From Bimuria novae-zelandiae CBS 107.79 (lineage: Eukaryota; Ascomycota; Dothideomycetes; Pleosporales; Didymosphaeriaceae): a DNA stretch of 64,000 nt. Made by a program: the position numbers and the translations under genes. Shown piece after piece: positions 46,276-57,481 of the stretch. The first letter of the stretch is position 1, and each line of letters begins with the position of its first letter. The notes beneath the pieces were generated by a model, which worked only from the letters and a program-made list of their open reading frames with translations, did no database searches and was not told where the DNA came from. The DNA lies in NCBI GenBank assembly GCA_010015655.1, contig ML976761.1, positions 147,985-211,984 on the forward strand. Reading direction: 5' to 3'.

Positions 46276-47615
46276 CTAAAAAAAAAGCTATCTAATAAGC
46301 TTAAAAACGTAAGTAACTAGTTTTATAAGTAATTTTATTAAGTAATAAGCGTTAGAAACGCGCTAGTGCTGCTTACGCTAGTATTTAAGCTTAAGATAAG
46401 CTATTTACTACTTTACTTAAAGTTATATTACGTGACCGCAACATTAAGCTCCTAAGTAAATATAATTAACGTGTCCGTGCGCGTGATGCGCGGATTCGCG
46501 TGATGCGCGGGCAACACCAAAAACGCTCCATTGAAAACAAGGCTACAGCACCACCCACGATCAATATTATCACGAGATTTTTCTTACAGGGTAGTAATTT
46601 GATAGCTGCGATTCATTTGCACTATTTAAATCTATCTAGAAGCTTGACGTCGCGGCCGCTGCGTGTAGATTTGCTCGGGGCAGCAGATGCGCCCTCTGAG
46701 GCCTCCCCAATATCTGCAGCATCCACACCACGTTTCTGACGCTTTCTGCTCTATAGAGATGGCTGAGAGGCCTTTCTCTTACCCTTTTGGGATACTTGTA
46801 GAGCTTTTTCAGCGTCGCGGGCAGACTTCTGGGCAGCGCGCTGAGCAGCCTTTTCAGCCCTCTCCTTCTCCTTCGCCTTCTTAGCTGCCTCTCGCGCAGC
46901 ACGCTTTTCCTACTACATTTTCTCCTTATATAGCTTAGCTACCTTCTTTAGCTCTACTATCTTTACTTTTTAAAGCTACTACTACTTATCTTCCTGCTCT
47001 TTAATTAATTAATAATAACGTGCCTCCCTTACTTTCCTTAGTAACTATAAGATAGCCCTACTATAATACTCCTAGCGCTATTAAAGGTCTAGAGTTTTGC
47101 CCTTCTTCTTACACTTCTTCTTAATAAATAGCGCCTGCCTAAGCCCATCGTTGTCATGCTTAAGCAGCTCATTTTCAATAGATAGATAGTAGAGTAATTA
47201 ATAAAGCTTTTTTGTATCTTAACTACCTTGTTCCTTTATTACTAATCGTATAAGCCTATCTATCTTTCTCTAGTTATAATCACTAAGCCCTAATAAGGAG
47301 TTATCGCCTAATTCTTAATCCTGGGTAAACCTATTAAGGATAAAATTAGGATTAGGTGGCTTGGTTGGTTGGTTAGTTGGTATTTATTTTACGTCTCTTT
47401 AATAGGGATTAAGTCCACTATCTCGCCTCCCGAAGGGCATATACGACGTGCTAAGCTATAGAATTATAGTGCTAATATACTACTCTAGAAAGCATTTCTT
47501 GCCTGCGCGGGTATTACTACCATTTTAGAACTATAGCTCCCCTTCTAGTTAGGGAGGCTAAGCGATGTATGTACATTAGGGTGGTTTCCTTGCATTTTGA
47601 GGCATCTATGTGCTA

Positions 47616-47656
47616 AGAGAGAGAGAGAGCGAGTGTGTGTGTGTGTGTGTGTGTGT
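47616..47656. repeat. (GA)n and (GT)n microsatellites in the LINE 3' region
   Basis: GA repeats at 47616-47629 followed by GT repeats at 47633-47656. They create an open frame with a Cys-Val run that is not a gene. Confidence 0.9.
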
Positions 47657-48149
47657 AGGGGGAGGGGAAAGAGAGGAAGAGGGGTAGGGAGTATTATAGC
47701 TATTATGCTAGACCTAGTTCTTGCTAGGTGCTGTATTGCTTATTACTATTACAAGGCTGCAGGAGCTAGCGGGGACAAATCTTGGTGTAGTACTATGTAA
47801 GTTAGGTGAAGGCTTTAAAGGCCTCTGGATCCCCCAGCAGCACCGCAGTATACGCCAGGCCGTTAGCCTGGCTGGATGGTGGTGTAGGTGGTCAAAGTGG
47901 CTATTTACTAAAGGCCTCTAGGGTCTTGCGGTAGAGCGCAAGGTGCTCTAGTGTCTTATTCTATCTATATAAGCAGGTAAGGTTTACATCCTTATAGTTG
48001 TACTTTTAGTGGTACTAGGCAAAATCCCCATGTCTAGACTAGATAGAAAGTAGTCTAGCTAGGATAGCTCTTAGTAGGTCTAGTTCCTTTAGACTATTGC
48101 GTAGTGCATAGTCTAGGTGCCAGCTTTTGTACTATCTAGAGAGTTTGTT

Positions 48150-51100
48150 CTTTTTATTAGACTACTAGATCTACTGTGTGTGTTATAATGTCTTACAGGC
48201 AATTGTCTTAATGCCTAAGAGTATAGGCAGAGCAGCTTTACCCGTTAGGGGTAATAGGTGTTAGGCTTCTAGGTTAGCTAATCTGTCTGCTGCCTCATTT
48301 CCTTTAATGCCTAGGTGTCCGGGGGCCCATTTAATAGAGACGTCGTAAGTTTCTATAGCGCCATGGCACTCTAAAAAGGCCTATTAAGAGGTAGGGGGTA
48401 AATCGCCCCTTAGGCACTATATAACTAAGGTGCTGTCTATATATAGCTAGATTTAATAGGTATTAAACTCTAGTTATCTTATAGTGTGCTAGAAGCCTCT
48501 CTATGCTCCTACTGCCTTAGCGTTAAAGACATGCAAGGTAGAGTTAAGTGACCTGCGTCTAGTCTATAATTGCTTTCTATTCTAATACACTGTAAAGCTA
48601 TAGGTCACCCGCTTTTCTCCTTCCTTTGTGTACTGTTTAGAGCCATCTGAGAAGATAGTCACGTCTAGTAGTGGGAGATAGGCCTACTATATATTAAAAG
48701 CCTTAGCTATAGTCTTCTTGTCTATGCTAAGCGTTGGGTTAGTTTAGTAGCTAGTTAAGTAGTAAGGGGCTGTGAGTGTAGTCCTAAGGATCTCTAGTAG
48801 AAGAGATGCTATCTATTAGACTTTTATCTTAACTTGCTAGGGTTGTCTAGTTTTTACGCCCCTGTTTACTATATGTACTAATATACGCCTAGTGAGAGGA
48901 TGGTCTACATTTATAGTTCGTAAGTAGGTTGTAAATCTAAGTTTAGCTTCCTCTAGTACTACTGCTATAGACAATAGTCTAGCGTCTCGAAAGAGTGCAG
49001 CTATAGGGGTTGTTTTCTACGCTAGTAGAATGCCCCTTGCTGCTATAGCTAGTGTCTTATCTATAGTAGCTATATGCTATCTAATGTAAGCGCTAACCTC
49101 TTAAGGCCTGCCTAGTTTAAGTGTATGTAGCTGTTTAGTGTGGCCTCTGTACCAGCATTCAGTCCCATACAGAAGCGACGGGTATATATAGGTAATAGTG
49201 GCCTTGCGGAGGGAGCTAGCTAGTGGTTTATAGGTAGTCCTAGCCAGACTATAAATATAATAGGCTACCCTAGCAGCTTTTGTAGTGCGTGTAGCTATAT
49301 ATTATCTAAAGGTAAGTCTACGGTCAAACCACACTCCTAACTAACGCAGGGCTGGCTAGCTATGCTCTCTACTTAGGAGGATAGGGTAGATTATAAGCTA
49401 CTTATCTATAATATATAGTAGTGCGTAGCTACTTCGCTATCTAGTTAGGTGTATTATTTCCTGCTTTTCTAGGGTAAAGGTAACCTTATTAGCCTCGCCC
49501 CATGCTCTAATCTGCCTTAGATCTAATGCTAGGAGCTCGACGTTATCGTTTATAAAGTGTAAGGCCTAGTATAGACATATGTCGTCTGTATATCCAAACC
49601 TCCGTTCTGTGTCCATAGATAGTAGCTCTGCTAGGTACAGTGTATATAGGACAGGGGAGAGAGGCGAGCCTTAGGGTGTGCCACAGGCGACAGGGTAGCT
49701 AGGGGTAGTGACCTGTCCAAGGCGGACCCGAACCCTCCGGTTAGTGAGGAATGAGTCTATAAAGAGCATAGTCCTTTGTGGCCAGCCCTATTAGGCCATC
49801 TAGTGTAGCAGGCGGTTCTTGAGGAGCGCATTAAAGGCGCCTTAAATATTTAGGGTAACTATAGTGACATGCTTTCTAAGTACCTATGCTGCTTTAGTGT
49901 CGTGGGTGAACGCTATAGTAAGGTCTGCTATAAAGCGCTTTAGAAGGGCGCCGCCATGCTAGGGGCTAAGGATCTTATGTGTTATAGCAGTCCACGTAAT
50001 TTGTCTAGCTACTATTTGTTTAAGTCCTTTTCTAATGTAAGAGAGAAGCGCTATAGGTCTCTAAGAGCAAGGTAATGTTTAGTCTGTCTTCCTTGTCTTT
50101 AGTATTATTACTACCTTGGCAAGCTTCTACTGTGCTAGGAAGTGGTTAAGCTTAAGGCATTACTAGAAGATTCTTCGTATAAGTTCCCTAACCTAAGCCC
50201 AGCAGGCACGGAGTAGTCGCATAGTAGAGTGGTTAGTGCCTGGTAAGGTGCTCGAGACTCCTACTGTGTTTTGTTTAGTTTCCTCTAGTAAGATATGTGT
50301 GCTTCACGGGAGGGCATCTGCATTCTCCTGGTCTAGGTAGTGTCTAAGGTCATCCTCTGCTATGTACCAGTTAAGGACTTCCTCTCTAAGAGCCTCTGCC
50401 TTCTCTAGGGGGTCTGATATTGTCCTGTTGTTCACGATAAGAGGAGTGTCCTGGTTCTTTAGTGTAAGCTTGTGCTAGGTAATAATTTTAAACAGGTCCT
50501 TATTATCCTTAGTATTATTAATAACATGCCTCTAGTACTACCTCTTAGCCTGTTGGACGGTAGTCTTAAAAGCCTGTCTCTCCTCTAGTAGACTGCCAGA
50601 GTAGAGTAGCCTAGCATGTTTATAGGCCTGGTAGGCAGTTTTGCACTCCTTGGTCCACCATGGTGCAGCGCGGCCTTCCTTGCGGTCGAGCTTGCCTGCT
50701 GTCTGTACAGAGTGCTGTATAGTCTCTGTGAGCAGCGTAACGCATTCCTCTAGCTGTGCTGTATCCTGTGTTGTAAGCGGGTCTAGAATGTTCTAGACAC
50801 CTATTTCTACCAGCCTAGTGAATTTAGGTAGGCTTGCCTTGGGGACTTTGTAGTGGTACTATTCTAGATGCGGAGTGCCTGGTGTGGAGAGAGGGATAGA
50901 GGTTACTATTATCTTATAGTCTGAGCTGCTGTGCATGCTAGCATTAATAGCAGACTAGGCAAATAGGATATTAGAGAAGGTAAGGTTAAGGACATAGCCA
51001 GCGCAGTGTATTAGCTACCCTAGCACACTAATATAGTCTATAAACACGTTAGCAGCCTATCTAGCTAGCTCTATACCTTTATTAGCTGTAGTAGTAGTAG

Positions 51101-51580
51101 GCTTAAAGGATTTATGTCTAGCGTTAAAGTCTCCTCCTATAAGGTAGAGTTAAGGGGGTATAAGATGTGTAACGTATTAGATAACGTGTAGGGTGTGTAG
51201 CTGTCTATAGCAGTTAAGTATTACCACTCTATTTACTATAGCCTATAGCATGTCTAGGTAGTTAAGGCTCTCTCTAGCCTGGTATCGTAGGTGGCATCCT
51301 TTACGGATGTAGGTCATCACCCTAGGGCGGGCTGAGCCTAGTGTATTAGGGCTGTCCCAGGTGCTGATGGGTGCTAGGTGTGTGAAACTAGGGTAGGTGG
51401 AAGTTCTTAAGTTGGCACATGTAAAGGGCTCTTAAACACACATAATATTTATGCCCTTCTAAAACGCTACCTCTAGTATTATAATATGCCAGGGTGAGCT
51501 CCTGCTAATATTAGCCTAGTATACACGTAGTTATTTGCTTAATAGGCTGGGCTGTTGATGCCTGGTGTTAGCTAGGATGT
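48150..51580 (-). pseudogene. LINE ORF2: AP-type endonuclease, reverse transcriptase, RNase H
   Basis: Minus-strand reading gives, in order: an endonuclease part near 51.2-51.5 kb (SSPWHIIILEVAF, FTHLAPISTWDSPNTLGSAR), a reverse transcriptase near 49.5-49.7 kb with GSPLSPVLYTLYLAELLSMD and the catalytic RFGYTDDICLY (Y-T-D-D), and an RNase H near 48.27-48.34 kb (SIKWAPGHLGIKGNEAADRL). Stops interrupt all of them. The Y-T-D-D box may be original or the product of RIP. Confidence 0.82.
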
Positions 51581-51589
51581 TGTAAGGGT

Positions 51590-53200
51590 GTTTTAGCATA
51601 ATAATAGCGGGTTATTGCTTATGCTGGCGTCTTCCCTCTCCAAGGTGGACGGGTTAGTGTGAATAGTTAATTGTGGACGAATGCTGCCAGTAGATAGTTG
51701 TTCTACATTAAGGCTCCTCTGGCCTGTGGCGGCCCGCCTTGGTCTCTTTTCTCTGCCAGTAGTAGAGGAGGATGTATAGGAGGTAGTAGTTATAGGAGGT
51801 GTAGCCCTGCTTTCTCCTTCTTGCCTCTGGGCAGAAAGGTGGGAAGGCACTGTCTCTAATACCTCTATAGGAGGAGCCTTAGGCTGAAGTGTTGCCTGTT
51901 TAAGGGCCACTTTAACTATCCTATAGAGGTGCTACTATGCTATTTTGCCTGCGCGACGGATAGCCTTTAGCTTAGTCTTTATAGGCTTAGTAATATGTCT
52001 GTTAACCCGGCGAGGAGCTGCCGGGCAGTTAGTGTAACTAGCTAGATAAGGGCTATAACAGTTGGTATATATAGCTTTGTGGGCGTAACTATCTCCGTAC
52101 TGTCCTTGGTGTCTATCTGTGCGGTCCCCGCAGTGTGCACAGCGGGCTACTCAGGTATAGCGGGTAGCGTTGTAGTAGCCCTGGCAGCCTAGGTTATGTT
52201 ACTGTATGGTAGGATGCTTGTGGATTTCCTTCGAGAATTGGCTAGTGCTAAAGAGCCGGAACGAGCGGACTGGCTCCTTGTATAAAATAATCTAGGTAGT
52301 AAGGCCATACTAATTTGCCCTATGTCGTAAGGTCCTGTAACTAACTAGCTACTTACCTATTTGCGAGCAGACCTCTTCCTCTACTAGCTAAGTAGTAGTT
52401 AGTAGTTCTATGCCGTCTAGGGTCTAGAAAGAGCTGGGTACTCCTTATACTGCGTAGTTAGTCTAGCGTTTTAGGATCCTTACCGCGTCTCCGTCTAGCG
52501 CTCTTACTAGAAGTTCCTAGTTTTCTTAAGTTAGAAGTTGGCCCTAAATGTTCTTATTTGCTAGGGTAATCGCCCAGCCTATGTTAATTGGTGATGCAGT
52601 AGGTATGTCTTTAAGGGTAAGTTTTACTATACTCTTACATATTGCCTGCCTTACTATAAAGGGTAAGGGTTATTACAGTCGCATTACTAGGTTAAAGATA
52701 GCTATAAATATTTAATTATCTTCTTTTGGCTTAGCGGGCGGGTTAGGCCGGGGCCTAGTAGGGATTAGGGGTTAACTACTACCCCTATCTAAGATCTAGG
52801 GGTTTCTAGCTACGTCTGCCTAAGAGCGGCGTCCTAACTCTTAGCTCCTAGGGTTGCTATAACTAGTGTCGCTGCTTTAGCGGGAGCTAGGGGGGGAGTT
52901 GCTTAGGGAGAGCGAGGTTAGAGCCTAGATAACTCTTTACTATAGCTCCTTAGCAATTTTAGCCTTTTAAGGGTTAGTGTAGCTTTCTGCGTGTTGGTCT
53001 ACCGCTATTACGAAAGCTATAGTAATAGTGTTCTATAGCTAGGCAATCTGCTGAGTCTTGGTAATATGGCGTTAGATAGCATTAGAGACGCAAGGTTTAG
53101 GAGCGCCCCTACTAGGGTTCTAGCTGCTTAGAAGGGGTGCACGGTAATACATGTCCTTCTAGGGCCGTCTTAGGGCGCGTGTATAAAGCTGCTAAGGGAT
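51590..53200 (-). pseudogene. LINE ORF1 (gag-like, zinc knuckles)
   Basis: On the minus strand around 52.0-52.2 kb are the cysteine/histidine-bearing strings VARCAHCGDRTDRHQGQYG and TNCPAAPRRVNRH, of the knuckle type found in Tad ORF1. A frame open over 105 codons (51593-51910) is Ser/Thr/Arg-rich and probably the C-terminal end of ORF1. Upstream parts carry stops. Confidence 0.65.
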
Positions 53201-54760
53201 TACAGGGTCTAGGGACCCTGTGTGCTAGGAAGAGGGAGACTCTACCATCCTAACAAGCTCCTTTGCGCGTCTGCGCGGAGGGCTAGGCAAACGTTAGAGG
53301 TACTCCCAGAATTAGCGCAGTGAGCTTGTTTAGTTGCTAGGATTATTAGGGTCTTTAGAGAGGATATCTAAAAATCGAAAAGTTGGTGTTTAGTATAGGA
53401 TTAGGTGGCGATATGCCTGTGGCTCTAAAAGAGCTAAGGATAGTTAATTCCTTAAAGGAGGCCTTCTACGCATTCTAGAATAGTAGGAAGAAGTCGCCTT
53501 TAGTAATAGAAGCTAAGCCCTAGCTTCTATAAAGGTAATTTAATAGCTCTACTAAGTAGGCTATTAACAAAGGCTTAAACATCGCAACGTCAAGTGGCTA
53601 AAGCGTATAAGTTAAATAAGGAGGCAGAATAGCAAGCAGGATCTTATTCTAATTATAGTAGTTAATAAAGTCTATAGTAATGTAGGAGCCATGGCTATCC
53701 AGGATTAAAAGTTAATATAATCGTCGAGCCTTCTCTTTTATACAGCGATTAAACACCTGCTTAAGCCAGGCAAGTCCAATATCGTTGTTTGTCTAGCCAG
53801 AGGATAATAAGGTAATAAAGACTTTATGATATCCTGCCTTGATATCCTCTACCTAGCTTGATTAGATGCCCTTGTTGGCAGCCTCATAGATAAGGCTTGG
53901 CGGCAGAGCTGATCCATTAGCGCAGATACATGCCAGGAGCGTGATCCATGCGCGATTACTATCTTAGAGTAATGCTCTAACCTCCTTCTTCTCCCACATT
54001 CGTCTGCTGAATATTCTCTTTAATCTACCAACAATACCGATTAGGACGCCTTTTTCATCCATATTATAGATATAACGAGGATCTATGCGATATTAATCTA
54101 TCTTGCTATATAGAAGGTTAAAATAGAGGCAATATTTATCTACTAAATTAGCGTTGTGGCGATTGCTATCTATCCCGACGGTCCATTGCGAGATAAGATG
54201 AATGCTGTGTTAGTTAATAAAGCGGGTAACCTAGCTCTCGCTGACTGGCTCCTTTGCTATTATTAAGGCAAAGTTCCGTATTATCTCTTTAGTAGGAGGT
54301 ATATGTCTCTCTGTAAGTCTTTTAATATATCGTACAAGCTCCTCCTCTTGCTATAGGGTGAGCTTTTACTAGCTAGAGTTCTTGACTTATGTAGGGCGCG
54401 TTATTCCTCTATGCCTTTAGATTAATATAGACCGTATAACACCATATTTAGTAGCAGTTTTTGTGTACGAGAAAGTTTCGCCTAGCTTTAATAATTTAAT
54501 ATTATTAATCGTAGCTTAAATTAGATCTATATTGGTGGAGTTGTCGCGTGTTAAAGTTAAGGGTGTTTTGGTGTTGCCCGCGCATCACGCGCACGGACAC
54601 GTTAGTTTAGATTAATTGCAAGAGTCGATATAGTGCTTTACTAGAAAATCTCATGATAATAGCTATTGTACGTGGCTTAGTAGCCTTACTTTTAAAGTGG
54701 TGGATATGGTGTTTGGCGGGGCACGAGGTGTCTCCGGGCATGAGCTGTCCGTGCACGTTA

Positions 54761-57208
54761 TCCCGTCTATGGCTAGTCCGTAATAGGCGAGATCCGCGCG
54801 CCGTACTTCCAGTGCTAGCGCGAGCTATGTCTTATTATAGTAAAAGGTTCCGTCCTTCGCGCAGGTTAAGATTGCGACATAGTTACTACTATTATCTTCT
54901 TTTACAAGGTCCGACCGTCTACTAAGTATATCTACTATAGTATTTGCGTTTCCTAGCAGATGCGTAATGCAAAAGTCGAATTCCGCTATCTATTTAGACT
55001 ATCTAGCCTATCGCTAATTAAGCTTCTTAGTCATTATAAAGCGGGTTAGATTAAGGTAATTAGAGAATACCTCTATCTAATACCTAGCTCCCTTAAGCTA
55101 TGCTTCCTATTATTTAAAGTAGTTAATAATAGCAAGTAATTCCTTATTATAGATTTCGTAGTTAAGCTCTGCTCCTAAGAGCTTTCTTGCGTGATAGAAG
55201 ACGGGTCTCCACTTCTAGTTATCGTATTCTTATAGTAGTACGGCCCCTAACGCATAGTCCGATGCGTTTGTGTAGATATGGTGTTGTTGCTTCGGGTTGT
55301 ACATCTGTAATAGGGGTGCCGTTAGGAATAGGCGCTTTAGTTATTCAAAAGCTTCCTTTTCTATTTCCTGCAGAGGACGCCATTTCCCTGTCTTTATAAG
55401 TTCTATTAGTAGAGTAGTGACCTTTAAGAAGTTCCTAATAAATTTGCGATAGAAGTTAGTAAAGCCTAAGAAGGATTAGATATCCTTTACTAATTCTAGT
55501 AGTAGCTATTCTTCTATTATCGCGATCTTCTTTAGGTCTATTTTAACACCTTCTCGGGATATCACAAATCCCAAATATTCCGTCTTAGTGACATAAAACT
55601 CGTATTTCTTAGGGTATAGGAGCAATCGATGCTCTTGTAACTTTTATAGTACTTTTCGCACATGCTCCTTGTGTTCTTCTAGGGTCCCATGTAAATATAT
55701 CAGGATGTCGTCGAGGTACGCCGTGTAAAATACGTCTAAGTATTTATATAGTACTTAATTTATTAACTCCTAGAAGGTTGCTGGTGCGTTAGTCAGCCCT
55801 ATAGGCATAATTATGTACTCGAAAAGGCCGTATTGCGTGCGGAAAGCCGTTTTCCACTTATGCCCTTTCGCAATTTAAATTCTATAGAATCTATCCTGGA
55901 TATTAAATTTTGTGAAGTATTTAGCTCCTCGGAGTCTATCTATAAGCTCTGTTATTAGTAGTAACGGGTAGTGATTCTTAATCGTCACGGCGTTTAGCTA
56001 TTTATAATCTACATAGAGTTGCAGCCTGCCGTCCTTCTTACAAATAAAGAGTATAGGGAAGGCCACAGGGCTCTAACTAGGCCACTATTTCCTAGAGCGC
56101 AGGTTCTTTTAGATAAGCTCCTTTAACTCTTTTTCTTATTTATATGTAAGGGGCCTTAGGCGCTCTAGCCATAGCTTAGCTCCTTTTATTAATAGTATCT
56201 TATAATCCTATTCCTTATATTTAGGTAGGATAGTCTCGTTGTATTCCTTAAATAAGTCTGCGAATTCCTTGTATTCTTCCGGCAGACTAGGGTGATCTAG
56301 GACTATTTTAGTCTCCCGGACCTATATGCAGTGCACCTGTCTTAAGTATTACTTTAAAATCCTGTCTATCTTGCATACTAATATTTCTTATATCTTAGAT
56401 AGTTAGCTCTCCTTCCTCGCCTAAGGTTTTCGTAGAGTTTCCCTTCTACCAGGGCTCTCTTAAGCTATCGCTAGTAGCCTTCGGGGAAGGATTATTCGTT
56501 TAATCTAGTCTATCCGTAAATTATGTTACTCTAGCTATTTATATCCTACAATAGCTTTAATGTCTCCCATCTCTGCGATAGTGAAAACATATTAGCTCTT
56601 TAGGCCTACTATGTTAACTTATACTAGCGCCGTCTCGAGGCGTAGCTAACTATTACTGTATCCTTATAATTAGGTCCTGTCCGCGAGTCTTATTTACAGT
56701 AGTATCCTTTTATTACAATATAGCATATTGTATTTCTTAATCACTTATAGGGCGATTAGACACGCGTTTGCCCCTAGGTCGATTAGTGCTATAACATAAT
56801 GTCTATATACTATAATATCTTTAATTAAGCGCTTCTTAACTCTGCGAGTGTCTACTTAATAAGCTATAATAATTATACTATTACTAGTGTGGCTCGTTAC
56901 CTAGTAATAATTTAGTTTTTTAAGTCTTTAGACTTGTTTTAGACCCCCTATAAGGCCTCTGCCTTTTAGATCTAACCTTTAAGTCGTGCTAGCTTCGAGA
57001 CTTTCTTAATTTAGTGCCACTTATATTGCTGTTAATATAGTGCATAGGTTTCTCTGATCCTATTAGATTCGTATACTCCCGGTATCTCATGTTACGGGCA
57101 GTTTAGAGTAAGGCACTCGTTCTGGGCTAATGCGTTGTGCCCTGGGCAGCTATCTAAAGAAGCTACTTCTTCCTGCAGGCTCAGGTGTGCGAAGCACTAT
57201 AGGTTACT
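54761..57208 (-). mobile_element. Ty3/gypsy copy 2, inverse orientation, fragment
   Basis: Read on the minus strand it matches gypsy copy 1 from about 38.06 kb to about 40.74 kb (protease-proximal part, RT and RNase H), with clearly fewer C-to-T changes than copy 1. It is cut on the left by element B's TA target and on the right by the copia LTR, directly after GTTAC (57204-57208). It lacks the 255-bp insertion present in copy 1. The rest of this copy is not found in the window. Confidence 0.85.
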
Positions 57209-57387
57209 GTAAGTAGCCCAGAGATATGTCACATGACGACACTAGTCTCATGAGTCAGCTCTATCTCTATATACGAGCCTCTGATCACTCCATGTACACA
57301 CAACACAACACAGAACAACACACAGAGCAACTTAGACAATTACATATATAATATACTACCTTCACACATACCACCCACCTGCTTACA
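57209..57387 (+). repeat. putative 5' LTR of the copia element
   Basis: Starts TG, ends CA, followed at once by GTTATGAGCCCGG, a primer-binding-site-like string. The left end coincides with the break in gypsy copy 2. The partner LTR lies outside the window, so the exact end is not proven. Confidence 0.6.
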
Positions 57388-57481
57388 GTTATGAGCCCGG
57401 GGTAATCCGCCCTCATACACATACATTGACTCCCTACCTACCTACCTGTCGATCGAGCCTACTTGATAGAGCGATCTCGCC

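Larger units (their letters stand above)
47361..53395 (-). mobile_element. Tad-like non-LTR retrotransposon (LINE), 6.0 kb, inserted in element C
   Basis: Flanked by the 14-bp duplication TAGGATTAGGTGGC at 47347-47360 and 53396-53409. Read on the minus strand the element ends in a CCAA-type simple repeat (plus strand ttggttggttggttagttgg at 47361). Order 5' to 3': ORF1 with zinc-knuckle sequence, endonuclease, reverse transcriptase, RNase H, 3' region with GA and GT microsatellites (47616-47656). The length and order fit a near full-length Tad/I-group LINE. Confidence 0.87.
46640..54500 (-). pseudogene. Fot1-like transposase of element C, split by the LINE
   Basis: The N-terminal and catalytic part lies at 53410-54500 (SMDEKGVLIGIVGRLKRIFSRRM, SNRAWITLLACICANGSALPP, LILDSHGSYITIDFINYYN, LPPYLTYTL with PLDVAMFKPLL). 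The C-terminal part, with ENELLKHDNDGLRQAL and a Lys/Ala-rich tail (EKAAQRAAQKSARDAEKALQ), is at 46640-47346. Several stops, but fewer than in B, especially in the tail. Three DDE-region motifs are readable; not functional. Confidence 0.82.
46469..54602 (-). mobile_element. Fot1/pogo-like DNA transposon C inside B, split by a LINE
   Basis: Terminal repeats start ACGTGTCCGTGCGCGTGATG at 46469 and, inverted, end at 54602; TA duplications at 46467-46468 and 54603-54604. The left repeat has an extra 17 bp, a copy of its own CGCGTGATGCGCGG core. Transposase runs on the minus strand. Without the LINE the element is about 2.1 kb. Confidence 0.88.
44513..54758 (+). mobile_element. Fot1/pogo-like DNA transposon B, split by element C
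   Basis: Terminal repeats of about 53 bp start ACGTGCACGGACAGCT at 44513 and, inverted, end at 54758, flanked by TA at 44511-44512 and 54759-54760. Left part 44513-46468, right part 54603-54758; without C the element is about 2.1 kb, the size of A. It shares the single TA with element A, so one inserted exactly at the other's end. Confidence 0.85.

Noticed and set aside
47597..47800. Open frame with a Val/Cys run
   Set aside because: Produced by the GT microsatellite in the LINE 3' region.
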